From DASTQL01 sp035462845 (lineage in GTDB: Bacteria; Actinomycetota; Actinomycetes; Jiangellales; Jiangellaceae), in NCBI GenBank assembly GCA_035462845.1, contig DATHTV010000204.1, forward strand, positions 1 through 31,760: DNA of 31,760 bases. The letters run 5' to 3'. Each line of letters starts with the position of its first letter. Positions within the stretch are counted from its first letter, which is position 1. This document shows, piece after piece, positions 1 to 7,670 of this stretch. The notes beneath the pieces are model-generated. The model did no database searches. It worked only from the letters and a program-made list of their open reading frames with translations, and had not been told where the DNA came from. The position numbers and the translations under genes were made by a program.

Positions 1-2
1 TC

Positions 3-104
3 GTCGTCCTTGCCCGAGACCCGATGCGCACCCCTCCCGAGGAATTGATCCAGATTGCCGTGGAACGCACGATGACGGGCGGCAAGTGGGTGTGGGAATC
101 GTGA
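3..104 (+). CDS. Amidohydrolase-family protein, C-terminal fragment
   Basis: This is the 3' end of a gene entering from the left edge. Only 33 codons and the TGA are visible. They read VVLARDPMRTPPEELIQIAV and continue to a C-terminus of GGKWVWES. In YtcJ-like and related metal-dependent amidohydrolases the last strand has the form ADLVVLDRDP..., followed by I..I.V..T...GG..V, so the match is to the closing beta-sandwich of that superfamily. No catalytic residue is in view and the substrate cannot be inferred. Its stop codon overlaps the likely GTG start of the aminotransferase (GTGA at 101-104), which suggests a shared transcript. Codon use is less GC-biased than in most of the window. Confidence 0.55.
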   Translation, partial: VVLARDPMRTPPEELIQIAVERTMTGGKWVWES

Positions 105-1432
105 GCTCCGTCATCAGCCTGAAGACAGCCATCCCCGGTCCGGAGTCGCTGCGCTGGATGGAGCGACGCCAGCAGAGCGTCGCCCGCGGTCCGTACCACA
201 CGCTGCCGGTGTTCATCGCCCGAGGCTCGGGCGCGATGCTCGAGGACGTGGACGGCAACCGCTTGCTGGATTTCGCCGGCGGACTTGGATGCCTGAACGT
301 CGGACACGCCGCTCCGCTTGTCGTAGAAGCGATCTCGCGCCAGGCGGCCAAATACGTTCACTCATGCGTGCACGTCACCCCGAATGACGGCTACGTCAGA
401 CTGGCCGAGGCGCTGAACGCGCGATGCCCCGGACGCTGGCCGAAGAAGACGCTCCTGGTCAACTCCGGCGCGGAAGCCGTCGAGAACGCGATCAAGATCG
501 CGCGCGCGTACACGGGCCGGCAGGCGGTGATCGCGTTCGAGGACGCCTTTCACGGACGGACGCTGCTGGCGCTCACGTTGACGAGCAAGACGCATCCTTA
601 CAAAGCCGGGTTCGGTCCGTTCGCGCCGGAGGTGTACCGGATGCCCTACGCGTACTGCTACCGGTGTGCGTACGGCAGGCAATATCCGGAGTGCGGTGCG
701 CATTGTGCGAGACAGCTCCGGGACGTATTCCGTAAGAGCGTCGCCGCCGAATCTGTCGCCGCCGTCATCGTGGAACCGGTGCTGGGCGAGGGCGGGTTCG
801 TCGATGCCCCGCCGGAGTTCCTGACGACGCTGGCTGCGATCGCCCGGGAGCACGGCGTCCTCGTGATTGCCGACGAGGTGCAGTCCGGGTACGGCCGCAC
901 GGGGACTTTCTTCGCGTGCGAGCAGGCAGGCCTGGAACCCGACCTCCTCGTGGCCGGCAAGTCGATCGCCGGCGGCCTTCCGCTGGCGTCCGTCACGGGC
1001 CGCGCGGAGGTCATGGACGCTCCCGGCGTCGGAGCGCTCGGCGGCACGTACGGCGGCAATCCCGTCGCCTGCGCGGCGGCGCTCGCGGCGATGCGCACGA
1101 TGGACACGCTCGACCTCTCCACCCGGGCACGCGAGATCGAGGCGGTCATGGGTGGGCGGCTGCGAGCGCTCGCGGATCGGTTCCCGGTGATCCGCGAGGT
1201 GCGCGGGCGGGGCGCCATGCTGGCCGTGGAGCTGGCCGACCCGGCGAGCAGCGAGCCCGCCGCCGCGCTGACCACCGCGGTGAGCAAGCACTGCCACGGC
1301 GAGGGGCTCGTGACGCTGACGTGCGGCACGTACGGCAACGTGCTGCGCTTCCTGCCGCCGCTGGTCATGCCGCGCCACCTGCTGGACGAGGGGCTGGACA
1401 TCCTCGACAGCGCCTTCGCCGCCTGCGTCTGA
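101..1432 (+). CDS. Class III PLP aminotransferase (GABA/acetylornithine type)
   Basis: Fold-type I, class III aminotransferase of about 443 residues, the usual family size. From the GTG at 101, visible landmarks are the NSGAEAVENAIKIAR PLP-phosphate region (about 121-135), EPVLGEGGF (about 225-233), the ADEVQSGYGRTG signature with pyridine-N Asp258, and the Schiff-base lysine in VAGKSIAGGLP (Lys287). Such enzymes move an omega-amino group to 2-oxoglutarate or pyruvate. With a polyamine island nearby, 4-aminobutyrate is a reasonable but unproven substrate. I chose GTG 101 because it overlaps the upstream stop (GTGA); in-frame GTGs at 86 and 92 are alternatives. A four-cysteine cluster (Cys186, 189, 198, 202) sits in a surface insertion. 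The 5' two-thirds uses noticeably more A/T-ending codons than the 3' part. Confidence 0.85.
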   Translation: MSSVISLKTAIPGPESLRWMERRQQSVARGPYHTLPVFIARGSGAMLEDVDGNRLLDFAGGLGCLNVGHAAPLVVEAISRQAAKYVHSCVHVTPNDGYVRLAEALNARCPGRWPKKTLLVNSGAEAVENAIKIARAYTGRQAVIAFEDAFHGRTLLALTLTSKTHPYKAGFGPFAPEVYRMPYAYCYRCAYGRQYPECGAHCARQLRDVFRKSVAAESVAAVIVEPVLGEGGFVDAPPEFLTTLAAIAREHGVLVIADEVQSGYGRTGTFFACEQAGLEPDLLVAGKSIAGGLPLASVTGRAEVMDAPGVGALGGTYGGNPVACAAALAAMRTMDTLDLSTRAREIEAVMGGRLRALADRFPVIREVRGRGAMLAVELADPASSEPAAALTTAVSKHCHGEGLVTLTCGTYGNVLRFLPPLVMPRHLLDEGLDILDSAFAACV

Positions 1433-1471
1433 CCCTCCCCCGTCCCGCTCCCCTGTCCGGCTTCGTCGGCG

Positions 1472-2704
1472 TCACCCGTCCGCCGGCGTGCGCTCCTCCA
1501 GCCCCCACGGCGACCCGTAGGCGTTGACCAGGTCGAGGAACGGCGCCGCATCGAGGGCCTCGGGGCCCAGCACGCCCGCGCCGCGCCAGGTCCCGCGCGC
1601 GAGCAGCTCGAGGGCGACCACCGGGAACAGCGCCGTCTGCCACACGACGGCCTGCGCCCCGTACTCACGCATGGACCACTCGTTGTCGACGACGTGGTAG
1701 AGGTACACCTCGCGAGGAGCGCCGTCCTTGCCACGGCCGGTCACCCGGAGTCCGGCGCACGTCTTGCCGGACATGCGCTCGCCGAGCGTCGCGGGGTCCG
1801 GCAGGCAGGCCGCCACGACGTCCCGTGGCGACACCTCGACCCCGCCGACGCGTACCGGATCGGTCCGGTCGAGACCGAGGGTGTGCAGCGTCTTGAGGAC
1901 GGAGATGAACTCGTCGCCCAGGCCGTACTTGAAGGTCACCCGCTTCGCGTCCACCCATCGGGGCATGAGGACGACCTCCTCGTGCTCGACGTTGACGCAC
2001 TCGACCGGGCCGATGCCCTCGGGGAAGTCGAAGACCTCGGGCTCGCTGAAGGGCACGGTGGTGTACCAGCCGCGGCCCTCCTCCCAGACCACGGGCGGGT
2101 TGAGGCACTCCTCGATCGTCGTCCAGATCGAGAACGACGGCGCGAAGACCGGCTCCCCGTCCGCACCGGCGACCACGAGGTTCGCCCCGTCGCGGGTGCC
2201 GAGCTCGTCGATCTCGGAGAACAGGTGGTCCGCGGCGTAGCGGGCGAACACGTCGGAGAGGCCAGGCTCCACCCCGATGCCGACCAGGGCGAGCCGGCCC
2301 GCGCCCTCCCAGTCCGGCGCGCGGGCGAACTGCTCGTCGCCGAGCTTCACCCCGGTGAGCTCGTACGGGCGCTCGGGGTGGGGGCGGGAGAGCGACATGG
2401 CCATGTCGAGGTAGTCGGCCCCGGCGGCGAAGGCCCCGTCGAAGATCGGCATGACGAAGCGCGGGTCGACCGCGTTGAAGACGTGCGTGGCCCGGTGGCG
2501 GCGCACCGCCTCGGCGACGGCATCGGCGGACGACGCGTCGATCCGCTCCGCGCTGAACCGGTCGTCACCCACGGCGGCCACCACCCGCTGCGCGCGGCTC
2601 AGGTCGTAGTCGGTGGCCACGAAGGTCTCGAAGAAGTCGCGTCGGGCGGCGATCCGGGCGGCAGCCGACCCGACCCCGCCCGTCCCGATCATGAGGATGC
2701 GCAT
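1472..2704 (-). CDS. Saccharopine dehydrogenase-like NAD(P)-dependent reductase
   Basis: A 410-residue protein starting with a Rossmann dinucleotide fold: RILMIGTGGVGSAAARIAA (residues 2-20) has the GxGGxG loop. The FNAVDPRFVMPIFDGAFAAGADYLDMA stretch (about 97-122) is typical of the saccharopine dehydrogenase/LYS9 and carboxynorspermidine dehydrogenase superfamily. These enzymes reductively join, or oxidatively split, an amino acid and an aldehyde or keto acid. The exact substrate is not readable from sequence. Lying downstream of the agmatinase-like gene and LysE, it may act on an amine or amino acid made there; that is inference. No Shine-Dalgarno is visible before the ATG, but a TAGCCT hexamer ends 6 bases upstream, so the message may be leaderless. 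It converges on the aminotransferase with a 39-bp gap. Confidence 0.8.
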   Translation of the reverse strand: MRILMIGTGGVGSAAARIAARRDFFETFVATDYDLSRAQRVVAAVGDDRFSAERIDASSADAVAEAVRRHRATHVFNAVDPRFVMPIFDGAFAAGADYLDMAMSLSRPHPERPYELTGVKLGDEQFARAPDWEGAGRLALVGIGVEPGLSDVFARYAADHLFSEIDELGTRDGANLVVAGADGEPVFAPSFSIWTTIEECLNPPVVWEEGRGWYTTVPFSEPEVFDFPEGIGPVECVNVEHEEVVLMPRWVDAKRVTFKYGLGDEFISVLKTLHTLGLDRTDPVRVGGVEVSPRDVVAACLPDPATLGERMSGKTCAGLRVTGRGKDGAPREVYLYHVVDNEWSMREYGAQAVVWQTALFPVVALELLARGTWRGAGVLGPEALDAAPFLDLVNAYGSPWGLEERTPADG

Positions 2705-2710
2705 GGAGCC

Positions 2711-2716
2711 AGGCTA
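2711..2716 (-). promoter_or_regulatory. Possible -10 box for a leaderless transcript
   Basis: Read on the minus strand the hexamer is TAGCCT, followed by six bases and the ATG of the saccharopine-dehydrogenase-like gene. TANNNT placed 6-8 bases before an ATG that lacks a ribosome binding site is the usual arrangement of leaderless actinobacterial genes. I see no good -35 element. The call rests on spacing alone. Confidence 0.3.
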
Positions 2717-2773
2717 GGGGCGCGCCTCGAGCGCGGCACGGGCTGGGAGGGCCGACGTCTCGCCGTCGGACGG

Positions 2774-3403
2774 TCAGCCGGGCTCCTGCCCCAGGCTGCG
2801 CAGCCCGAGGGCGGCGCCGAAGCCGACCAGCCCCACGCCGGCCACCACCTCGAGCCCACGCACCCACCGGTCACCCCAGCGGCTCACGAGCGCGGACGCG
2901 CCCAGCGCGAGGACGGTGCACCAGAGCAGCGACCCCAGCCCCACGCCGATCACGAGGAGGACCGCGCCCGATGCGGTGGAGGCGGCTCCGGCGACCGTCG
3001 CGGCGGCGAACAGCGCGGCCCAGGAGGCGATCGTCAAGGGGTTGGACGCCGTTGCAGCGAAGCCGGTCGCGAAGGCCCGGGACGGTGCGGACACCTCGGC
3101 AGGAACCTCGAGCCCTGCCCGGAAGCGCCAGGCGCTCCACAGGGTCCGCCCCCCGATCACCAGCAGGACGGCGGCTCCCACCAGCCCGAGCACGAGTCGC
3201 AGCGGCTCGGCCCGCAGCATGGGCGCCACCCCGGCCGCCCCGAGCCCGGCGTAGAGCAGGTCGACGACGGCCACGGCAGCCCCGAGGGCGATGCCGGCCG
3301 CACGGCGCCCACGGGCAGCGGTCCGGACGAGCAGGAGGGAGACGGGACCCGGCTGGGCAGCCACGACGAGCCCGAGGCCCGTCCCGAGCAGCAGCGAGCT
3401 CAC
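2774..3403 (-). CDS. LysE-family amino acid/amine exporter
   Basis: A 209-residue integral membrane protein of LysE/RhtB type. The N-terminus SSLLLGTGLGLVVAAQPGPVSLLLVRTAARG has the family hallmark G...QPGP at the end of the first membrane helix. About five further hydrophobic segments follow, including DLLYAGLGAAGVAP, LRLVLGLVGAAVLLVIGGRTL, the conserved AFATGFAATASNPLTIASWAALFAA region and a C-terminal helix ending near LGLRSLG. The family exports basic or neutral amino acids by proton antiport. The start is GTG at 3403, whose first three bases overlap the TGA of the ureohydrolase gene (GTGA), so the two are translationally coupled. Its cargo may be a substrate or product of that enzyme, for example arginine, agmatine or a guanidino compound; this is inferred from coupling only. 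Confidence 0.85.
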   Translation of the reverse strand: MSSLLLGTGLGLVVAAQPGPVSLLLVRTAARGRRAAGIALGAAVAVVDLLYAGLGAAGVAPMLRAEPLRLVLGLVGAAVLLVIGGRTLWSAWRFRAGLEVPAEVSAPSRAFATGFAATASNPLTIASWAALFAAATVAGAASTASGAVLLVIGVGLGSLLWCTVLALGASALVSRWGDRWVRGLEVVAGVGLVGFGAALGLRSLGQEPG

Positions 3404-4476
3404 GTCCCGAGTGTGCCGTGGGGCTGTCGTCCGCCGCCAGGTGATTGCCCCGGACCCGGGCGTCCCTCGAGCAGGGGTCGCGACGCGTCCCAGCGCTGGT
3501 CCGCCGCGGCGTCCGCGTCGCGGCGCCGCCGTGCGATCGCCGAGAGCGCCTCCAGCACGACACGGTTGGCCAGGGCGGCCGTGATGTCGGCGTGGTCGTA
3601 GGGCGGTGACACCTCGACGACGTCCATCCCGACGACGGGTAGCTCCAGGCAGATCCGGCGGACCGCGTCGAGGAGCTCGCGGGCGCTGATCCCGCCCGGC
3701 TCGGGCGTCCCGGTGCCGGGGGCGTGCCCGGGGTCGCACACGTCGATGTCGACGGAGAGGAACACGCCGTCGCAGTCGTCCGTGGCGACGGTGAAGGCCT
3801 CGGTGAGGCAGGCACCGAGACCACGCCGGCCGATCTCGGTCATCTCGTACGAGCGCATGCCGTGCGCGGCCATCCAGTCCAGCACGTCGGGCGGCGGCCA
3901 GTAGCCCCGCAGGCCGATCTGCAGGAACCGGTCGCCGCGCGCCGCACCGCTCTCGATCAGGCGCCGCATCGGCTGACCGTGCCCGATCAGGGAGCCGAAC
4001 TCGATGTCGCCGGTGTCGGCGTGGGCGTCGAAGTGCAGGACGCTCACCCGGCCCCAGCCGACCACCCGGGCAACTCCGGTCACGTCGGGCCAGGTGATCG
4101 TGTGGTCGCCGCCGAGCACGACGGGGACGGCGCCCGCGCGCGCGACCGTCTCGACGGCGGCCTCGAGGTCCCGGCACGCGCGGGCGGCGTCACCGGAGAA
4201 CATCTCCACGTCGCCGGCGTCGCGCACGCGCAGGTCGCGCAGGCCGTCGGTGCGCAGCGCCAGCGACGGGCGGGACCCGTCGTGGCCCAGGTAGTCCGTG
4301 GTGCGGATCGCGGACGGGCCGAAACGGGCGCCGGACCGGTACGAGGTGCCGCCGTCGAACGGCGCCCCGAGGACGACCACGTCCGCCTCGGCAAGGCTCG
4401 CGGGGTCCCCGAGGTCGCAGCGCTCGACGCCGAGGAAGGTGACGTCCGGGCCGTACTGCGGTCCGTAGCGAGCCAT
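3400..4476 (-). CDS. speB: Agmatinase/ureohydrolase-family enzyme
   Basis: A 358-residue manganese ureohydrolase of the arginase/agmatinase family. All metal-binding motifs are present: GGDHT (His125), DAHADTGD (Asp150, His152, Asp154) and SVDIDVCDP (Asp243, Asp245), followed by the HAPGTGTPEPGG loop (251-262) typical of agmatinase rather than arginase. It hydrolyses a guanidino group to an amine and urea. Agmatine to putrescine fits the polyamine uptake and catabolism genes upstream, but guanidinobutyrate or guanidinopropionate cannot be excluded. AGGA lies seven bases before the ATG. The last 30 or so residues form a Gly/Pro/Arg-rich tail not needed for the fold. The stop overlaps the start of the LysE exporter. 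Confidence 0.85.
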   Translation of the reverse strand: MARYGPQYGPDVTFLGVERCDLGDPASLAEADVVVLGAPFDGGTSYRSGARFGPSAIRTTDYLGHDGSRPSLALRTDGLRDLRVRDAGDVEMFSGDAARACRDLEAAVETVARAGAVPVVLGGDHTITWPDVTGVARVVGWGRVSVLHFDAHADTGDIEFGSLIGHGQPMRRLIESGAARGDRFLQIGLRGYWPPPDVLDWMAAHGMRSYEMTEIGRRGLGACLTEAFTVATDDCDGVFLSVDIDVCDPGHAPGTGTPEPGGISARELLDAVRRICLELPVVGMDVVEVSPPYDHADITAALANRVVLEALSAIARRRRDADAAADQRWDASRPLLEGRPGPGQSPGGGRQPHGTLGT

Positions 4477-4533
4477 GGTCGCATCCTGCCGTACGCCCCG
4501 CCCAAGCCGTCGAGCCGAGCAGCCGGCCGGAGC

Positions 4534-5364
4534 TCAGGGGGCGGGCGCGGGGTCCACGGCAGGGGCCTCGGGCACCGGCACCGGCGTCTCGGCCGGGCCC
4601 GTACCCGGGGTGGGTGCCGGGGTCGCCGTCGGAGCCGGGGTCGGTGCCCCGGTCGGTGCCGGCGTGGGCACCTGGTCCGGCTGCTGGTCGACACCCGTCG
4701 TGGCCCCGTCACTCGGTGCCACCGGCTCGTCGGCCGGCGCCTGCTCCCCGGAGGAGGAGCCGCCGAACACCGACCCGATCGTCGTCGTGCCCGCTCCGTC
4801 CGAGCCCGAGCCGCTGACCGGCTGGCCCCCGAGGAGCTCCACGGCCGTGACCGTGCCGATCGTGATCGCGAACACCGCGAGCACGGACACCACCAACGCC
4901 TTGCGGTTCAGCCGGCGCCTGCCACTCGGAGGCTCGGCGAGGGCAGGTACCGCCGCGGGGGACGTGGCGTCGTCGGTCACCTCGCTGGTGGCGACGGCAA
5001 GCGGCACGCCGGAGGGGCTGCGCAGCACGACCGTCCGGACGGTCTCGCCGGTGCGCTTGAAGAAGTGGGTGTAGACCGCGCTGCCGGTCGTGGCCACCAC
5101 GCTGCCGACAGCGGCGCCGATGAGCGTTCCGGCGACACCGAGTGTGGAGGCCGCGAAGGCGGCGGTGGTGGCCGCCAGCGCGCTGGCGGCCACCTGGGCG
5201 CCGCTCAGCTGGAGCCGTTCGGGCTCGGCGGTCTCGTCGGACCCCGCGGTGGCGGGCGTCAGGGTCGGGGCGGTGGAACGGACGGCGCGGGTCTCCTCGC
5301 GCTTGTCGGTGGGCACAGGCTCTCCAGCGCTGGGTTTCACGGTGCGTCCTCTACGCCAACGCAC
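4534..5364 (-). CDS. Membrane protein with Pro/Ala/Thr-rich C-terminal tail
   Basis: I do not recognise this 276-residue protein as a named family. From the N-terminus it has a polar stretch (1-55), a small-residue-rich hydrophobic region resembling a glycine zipper (about 58-98, with GVAGTLIGAAVGSVVA), a basic segment, and one clear membrane helix (KALVVSVLAVFAITIGTVTAVELLGG, about 150-175). A low-complexity tail built from PTPAPT-like units runs to the end. If the helix is inserted, the tail would be extracytoplasmic and could span the cell wall. The GTG at 5364 is preceded by AAGGGG at good spacing; GTG 5340 with an upstream GAGGA is an alternative that trims eight residues. It lies 57 bp upstream of the agmatinase-like gene on the same strand. 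Confidence 0.7.
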   Translation of the reverse strand: MRWRRGRTVKPSAGEPVPTDKREETRAVRSTAPTLTPATAGSDETAEPERLQLSGAQVAASALAATTAAFAASTLGVAGTLIGAAVGSVVATTGSAVYTHFFKRTGETVRTVVLRSPSGVPLAVATSEVTDDATSPAAVPALAEPPSGRRRLNRKALVVSVLAVFAITIGTVTAVELLGGQPVSGSGSDGAGTTTIGSVFGGSSSGEQAPADEPVAPSDGATTGVDQQPDQVPTPAPTGAPTPAPTATPAPTPGTGPAETPVPVPEAPAVDPAPAP

Positions 5365-5390
5365 GTGCCACCCCTTTCCACACCCCGATC

Positions 5391-5410
5391 TCCTCGCGTG
5401 TGAGCGAGGA
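5391..5410 (-). terminator. Stem-loop after the methyltransferase gene
   Basis: Perfect 7-bp stem TCCTCGC/GCGAGGA with a six-base loop, starting 17 bases beyond the methyltransferase stop on the minus strand and lying before the next gene's start. There is no T-tract, as is common for hairpin terminators in high-GC actinobacteria. It may equally be a processing or regulatory hairpin. Confidence 0.4.
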
Positions 5411-5427
5411 CACCGCCCCCGCGCCCG

Positions 5428-6201
5428 TCAGCCGAGCAGGGTCGCCACCCACAGGTCCTCGACCGGCCACTCCCGCGCCCAGTCGGCGGTCGCGATGTCG
5501 TAGTAGTCCGGAGTGCCCGCGCCCTCCGGGGCGTACAGCTCGTGCAACCCGTCCACGGAGAAGCCGTTCGCCCGCAGCAGGCGGATCCACTCGCCGTGTC
5601 CGGGATGGAACTCGACGCCACCGTCGGGCCAGCGGACCCGGTGGATCGACCGCTGCCCGCGCAGCAGCCGGTCACCCGCGTACCCCCCCTCCGGGGGCAC
5701 GCACAGCCCGCTGAGGACGCTGTTGGTGAGGAACACCAGGCGGCCGCCCGGGCGGAGCAGCCGGGCCGCCTCCGCCAGCCAGGCGGCCGGGTCGCACCAG
5801 ACGCTGGCGCCGTACTCGCTGACGGCGAGGTCGAAGGTCGCGTCGGGCAGCGGGACCGCTGCAGCATCCGCCTCCACGAGCGGGAAGTGCTGTCCGTGCC
5901 GCTCCTGACACCGCCGCGCCGTCGCGAGCTGCGCGGGGGTGACGTCCACCGCCACCGGGCGGGCGCCCCGCCGGGCCAGCCAGGCGGAGACGTACGCCGT
6001 GCCGCACCCGAGCTCGACCACGTCCAGCCCGGCCACGTCACCGAGCACGCCCACGTCACGCTCCGGGATCGCGAACAGGCCCCAGGTGATCTCCTCGGCC
6101 GCCCACGCGGCCTCCGCGGCCGCGTCGGTGTGCTGCTCGTTCACCAGCGTCCAGAGGGCGCGGTTGACGTCGGCGTCACCGGCGTCCGGGCCGTCGACCA
6201 C
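5428..6201 (-). CDS. Class I SAM-dependent methyltransferase
   Basis: A 257-residue protein with the class I methyltransferase Rossmann core. Motif I is VVELGCGTAYVSAWLARRG (about 61-79). The acidic end of strand 2 is VAVDVTPAQL, motif II-like LVEADAAAVPLPDATFDLAVSEYG follows (about 108-131), and the post-motif LLRPGGRLVFLTNS is at about 148-161. This pattern matches Methyltransf_11/25 proteins. The acceptor is unknown. The GTG start lies 12 bp beyond the stop of the amine oxidase gene, so it may be the last gene of the polyamine operon, and the hairpin at 5391-5410 would then end that transcript. Methylation of an amine is conceivable but unsupported. Confidence 0.8.
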   Translation of the reverse strand: MVDGPDAGDADVNRALWTLVNEQHTDAAAEAAWAAEEITWGLFAIPERDVGVLGDVAGLDVVELGCGTAYVSAWLARRGARPVAVDVTPAQLATARRCQERHGQHFPLVEADAAAVPLPDATFDLAVSEYGASVWCDPAAWLAEAARLLRPGGRLVFLTNSVLSGLCVPPEGGYAGDRLLRGQRSIHRVRWPDGGVEFHPGHGEWIRLLRANGFSVDGLHELYAPEGAGTPDYYDIATADWAREWPVEDLWVATLLG

Positions 6202-6213
6202 CTGCTCAGCCTG

Positions 6214-7650
6214 TCACGAGTCGAAGCCCAGCCCGAGGCGGTCGAGCGTGCGGAGCCAGGCGTTGCGGCGTCCCCCTGCCCGGTCCGCCCGCGCGAGCGC
6301 GCGCCGGGTCGCCTCGATGCCCACCCAGCGCACCGGCTCCGGCGGGAACGGCAGGGGCCGGCGGCGCACCATCTCGAGCCGCGCCGCCTCGGAGTCGACG
6401 CCGTCCAGCAGGTCCAGCACGGCCGAGGCGGCGAACCGCGTCGCCCCGACGCCGAGCCCGGTGTAGCCGGCGGCGTAGCCGACCCGCCCCAGGGCCGCTG
6501 TCCCGACGAAGGCGCTGAACCGGGTGCACGTGTCGATCAGGCCGCCCCACGCGTGCGTGAACCTCAGCCCCTCCAGCTGCGGGAACGTCGAGAGGAAGTG
6601 CGCCGCCAGCGCGGCGAAGGTCTCCGGCCGCTGCTCCCGGTCGCTGCCCCGGGCCCCGCCGAAGCCGTAGACCGCGTCGAACCCGCCCCACAGGATCCGG
6701 TCGTCCGCGGTCAGCCGGTAGTAGTGGAACTGGTTGCCCGCGTCGCCGACGCCCTGCCGGTTCCGCCAGCCGATGGCGGTCTTCTGCTCCGGCGACAGGG
6801 GCTCGGTGACCAGCGCGTAGTCCCACACCGGCACGACGTACGCACCGAGCCGGCGCAGCAGCGGCGGGAAGGCGTTGGTGGCGAGCACGACCCGACGGGC
6901 CCGGACACCGCCGTACGGCGTGCCGACCCGGACGGCGGCCCCGTCGGTGACGAGCGAGCGGGCGGGGGTTCGCTCGTGCAGCCGGACACCGAGATCAAGG
7001 CACGCCCGGCGCAGGCCCCAGGCCAGCTTGGTGGGGTGCAGCAGGACGACGCCGTCGCGGTCCCAGACACCGCCGAGGAACAGCGGCGAGTCGACCTCGG
7101 TGCGCACGGCGTCGCGGTCGAGCCACTCCAGCCGGCGCCCGAGGCGGTCCGCGGTCCGGGCCGTCTCCCGCAGGTGCTCGACCTGCCAGGGCGCGACCGC
7201 GACGTCCAGCTCGCCCGTCCGCTCGACGTCGGCGTCGACCCCGTACCGGTCGAGGTCGGTCAGGAGCCCGGCCAGGTTCTCCGCGCCCAGCCGTTCCAGG
7301 GTCGCCATCTCGTCGGCCCACCGGGCGAGCCCGTTCGCGAGCCCGTGGGTGAGGCTGGCCGCGCAGAAGCCGCCGTTGCGCCCGCTCGCGGCCCAGCCGC
7401 ACGTCGCCGCCTCGACGAGGAGGACGTCGCGGTCCGGGTCCCGCTGCTTGGCCAGCAGTGCGCTCCACAGGCCGGTGTACCCGCCGCCCACGACCAGCAG
7501 GTCCGCCTCCGTGCGATCGGTGAGCGCGCCGGCCGCGGCCGGGACCGGGGCCGCCGGGTCGTCCTGCCAGTACGGCACCGGTGCGGCGTCGGCGAGCGCG
7601 GCCAGGGCCCGGGCGTCGGGCCGGGAGTCCTGCGGCCGGTAGTAGGGCAC
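6214..7650 (-). CDS. FAD-dependent amine oxidase, DAO family (PuuB-like)
   Basis: A flavoprotein of about 478 residues in the D-amino-acid oxidase (DAO) superfamily. The FAD-binding motif LLVVGGGYTGLWSALLAK sits at 51-68, the ribose-binding acid is Glu80, and the ASGRNGGFC motif (88-96) is typical of gamma-glutamylputrescine oxidase and related amine oxidases. Near the end, FTHAWGGLIDTCTRF and GYAAGYTGLGVGATRFAA close the flavin site. The likely reaction is oxidative deamination of a primary amine to an aldehyde, ammonia and hydrogen peroxide. I set the start at GTG 7650, giving a standard N-terminus 20 bp after the permease stop. No glutamate-putrescine ligase is in view, so the substrate may be an unmodified amine. 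It is paralogous to the gene at 15480-16961. Confidence 0.82.
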   Translation of the reverse strand: MPYYRPQDSRPDARALAALADAAPVPYWQDDPAAPVPAAAGALTDRTEADLLVVGGGYTGLWSALLAKQRDPDRDVLLVEAATCGWAASGRNGGFCAASLTHGLANGLARWADEMATLERLGAENLAGLLTDLDRYGVDADVERTGELDVAVAPWQVEHLRETARTADRLGRRLEWLDRDAVRTEVDSPLFLGGVWDRDGVVLLHPTKLAWGLRRACLDLGVRLHERTPARSLVTDGAAVRVGTPYGGVRARRVVLATNAFPPLLRRLGAYVVPVWDYALVTEPLSPEQKTAIGWRNRQGVGDAGNQFHYYRLTADDRILWGGFDAVYGFGGARGSDREQRPETFAALAAHFLSTFPQLEGLRFTHAWGGLIDTCTRFSAFVGTAALGRVGYAAGYTGLGVGATRFAASAVLDLLDGVDSEAARLEMVRRRPLPFPPEPVRWVGIEATRRALARADRAGGRRNAWLRTLDRLGLGFDS

Positions 7651-7670
7651 GGCGGGGCTCGGCGGCGGGC

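Noticed and set aside
86..100. GTG 86 as start of the first aminotransferase
   Set aside because: Adds only five residues and loses the four-base overlap with the upstream stop; it cannot be excluded.
1694..3601. Long plus-strand open frame (635 codons) opposite the saccharopine-dehydrogenase-like, lysE and ureohydrolase genes
   Set aside because: Its product is Arg/Gly/His-rich low-complexity sequence and it lies wholly antisense to three genes with clear family motifs; high GC leaves such shadow frames open.
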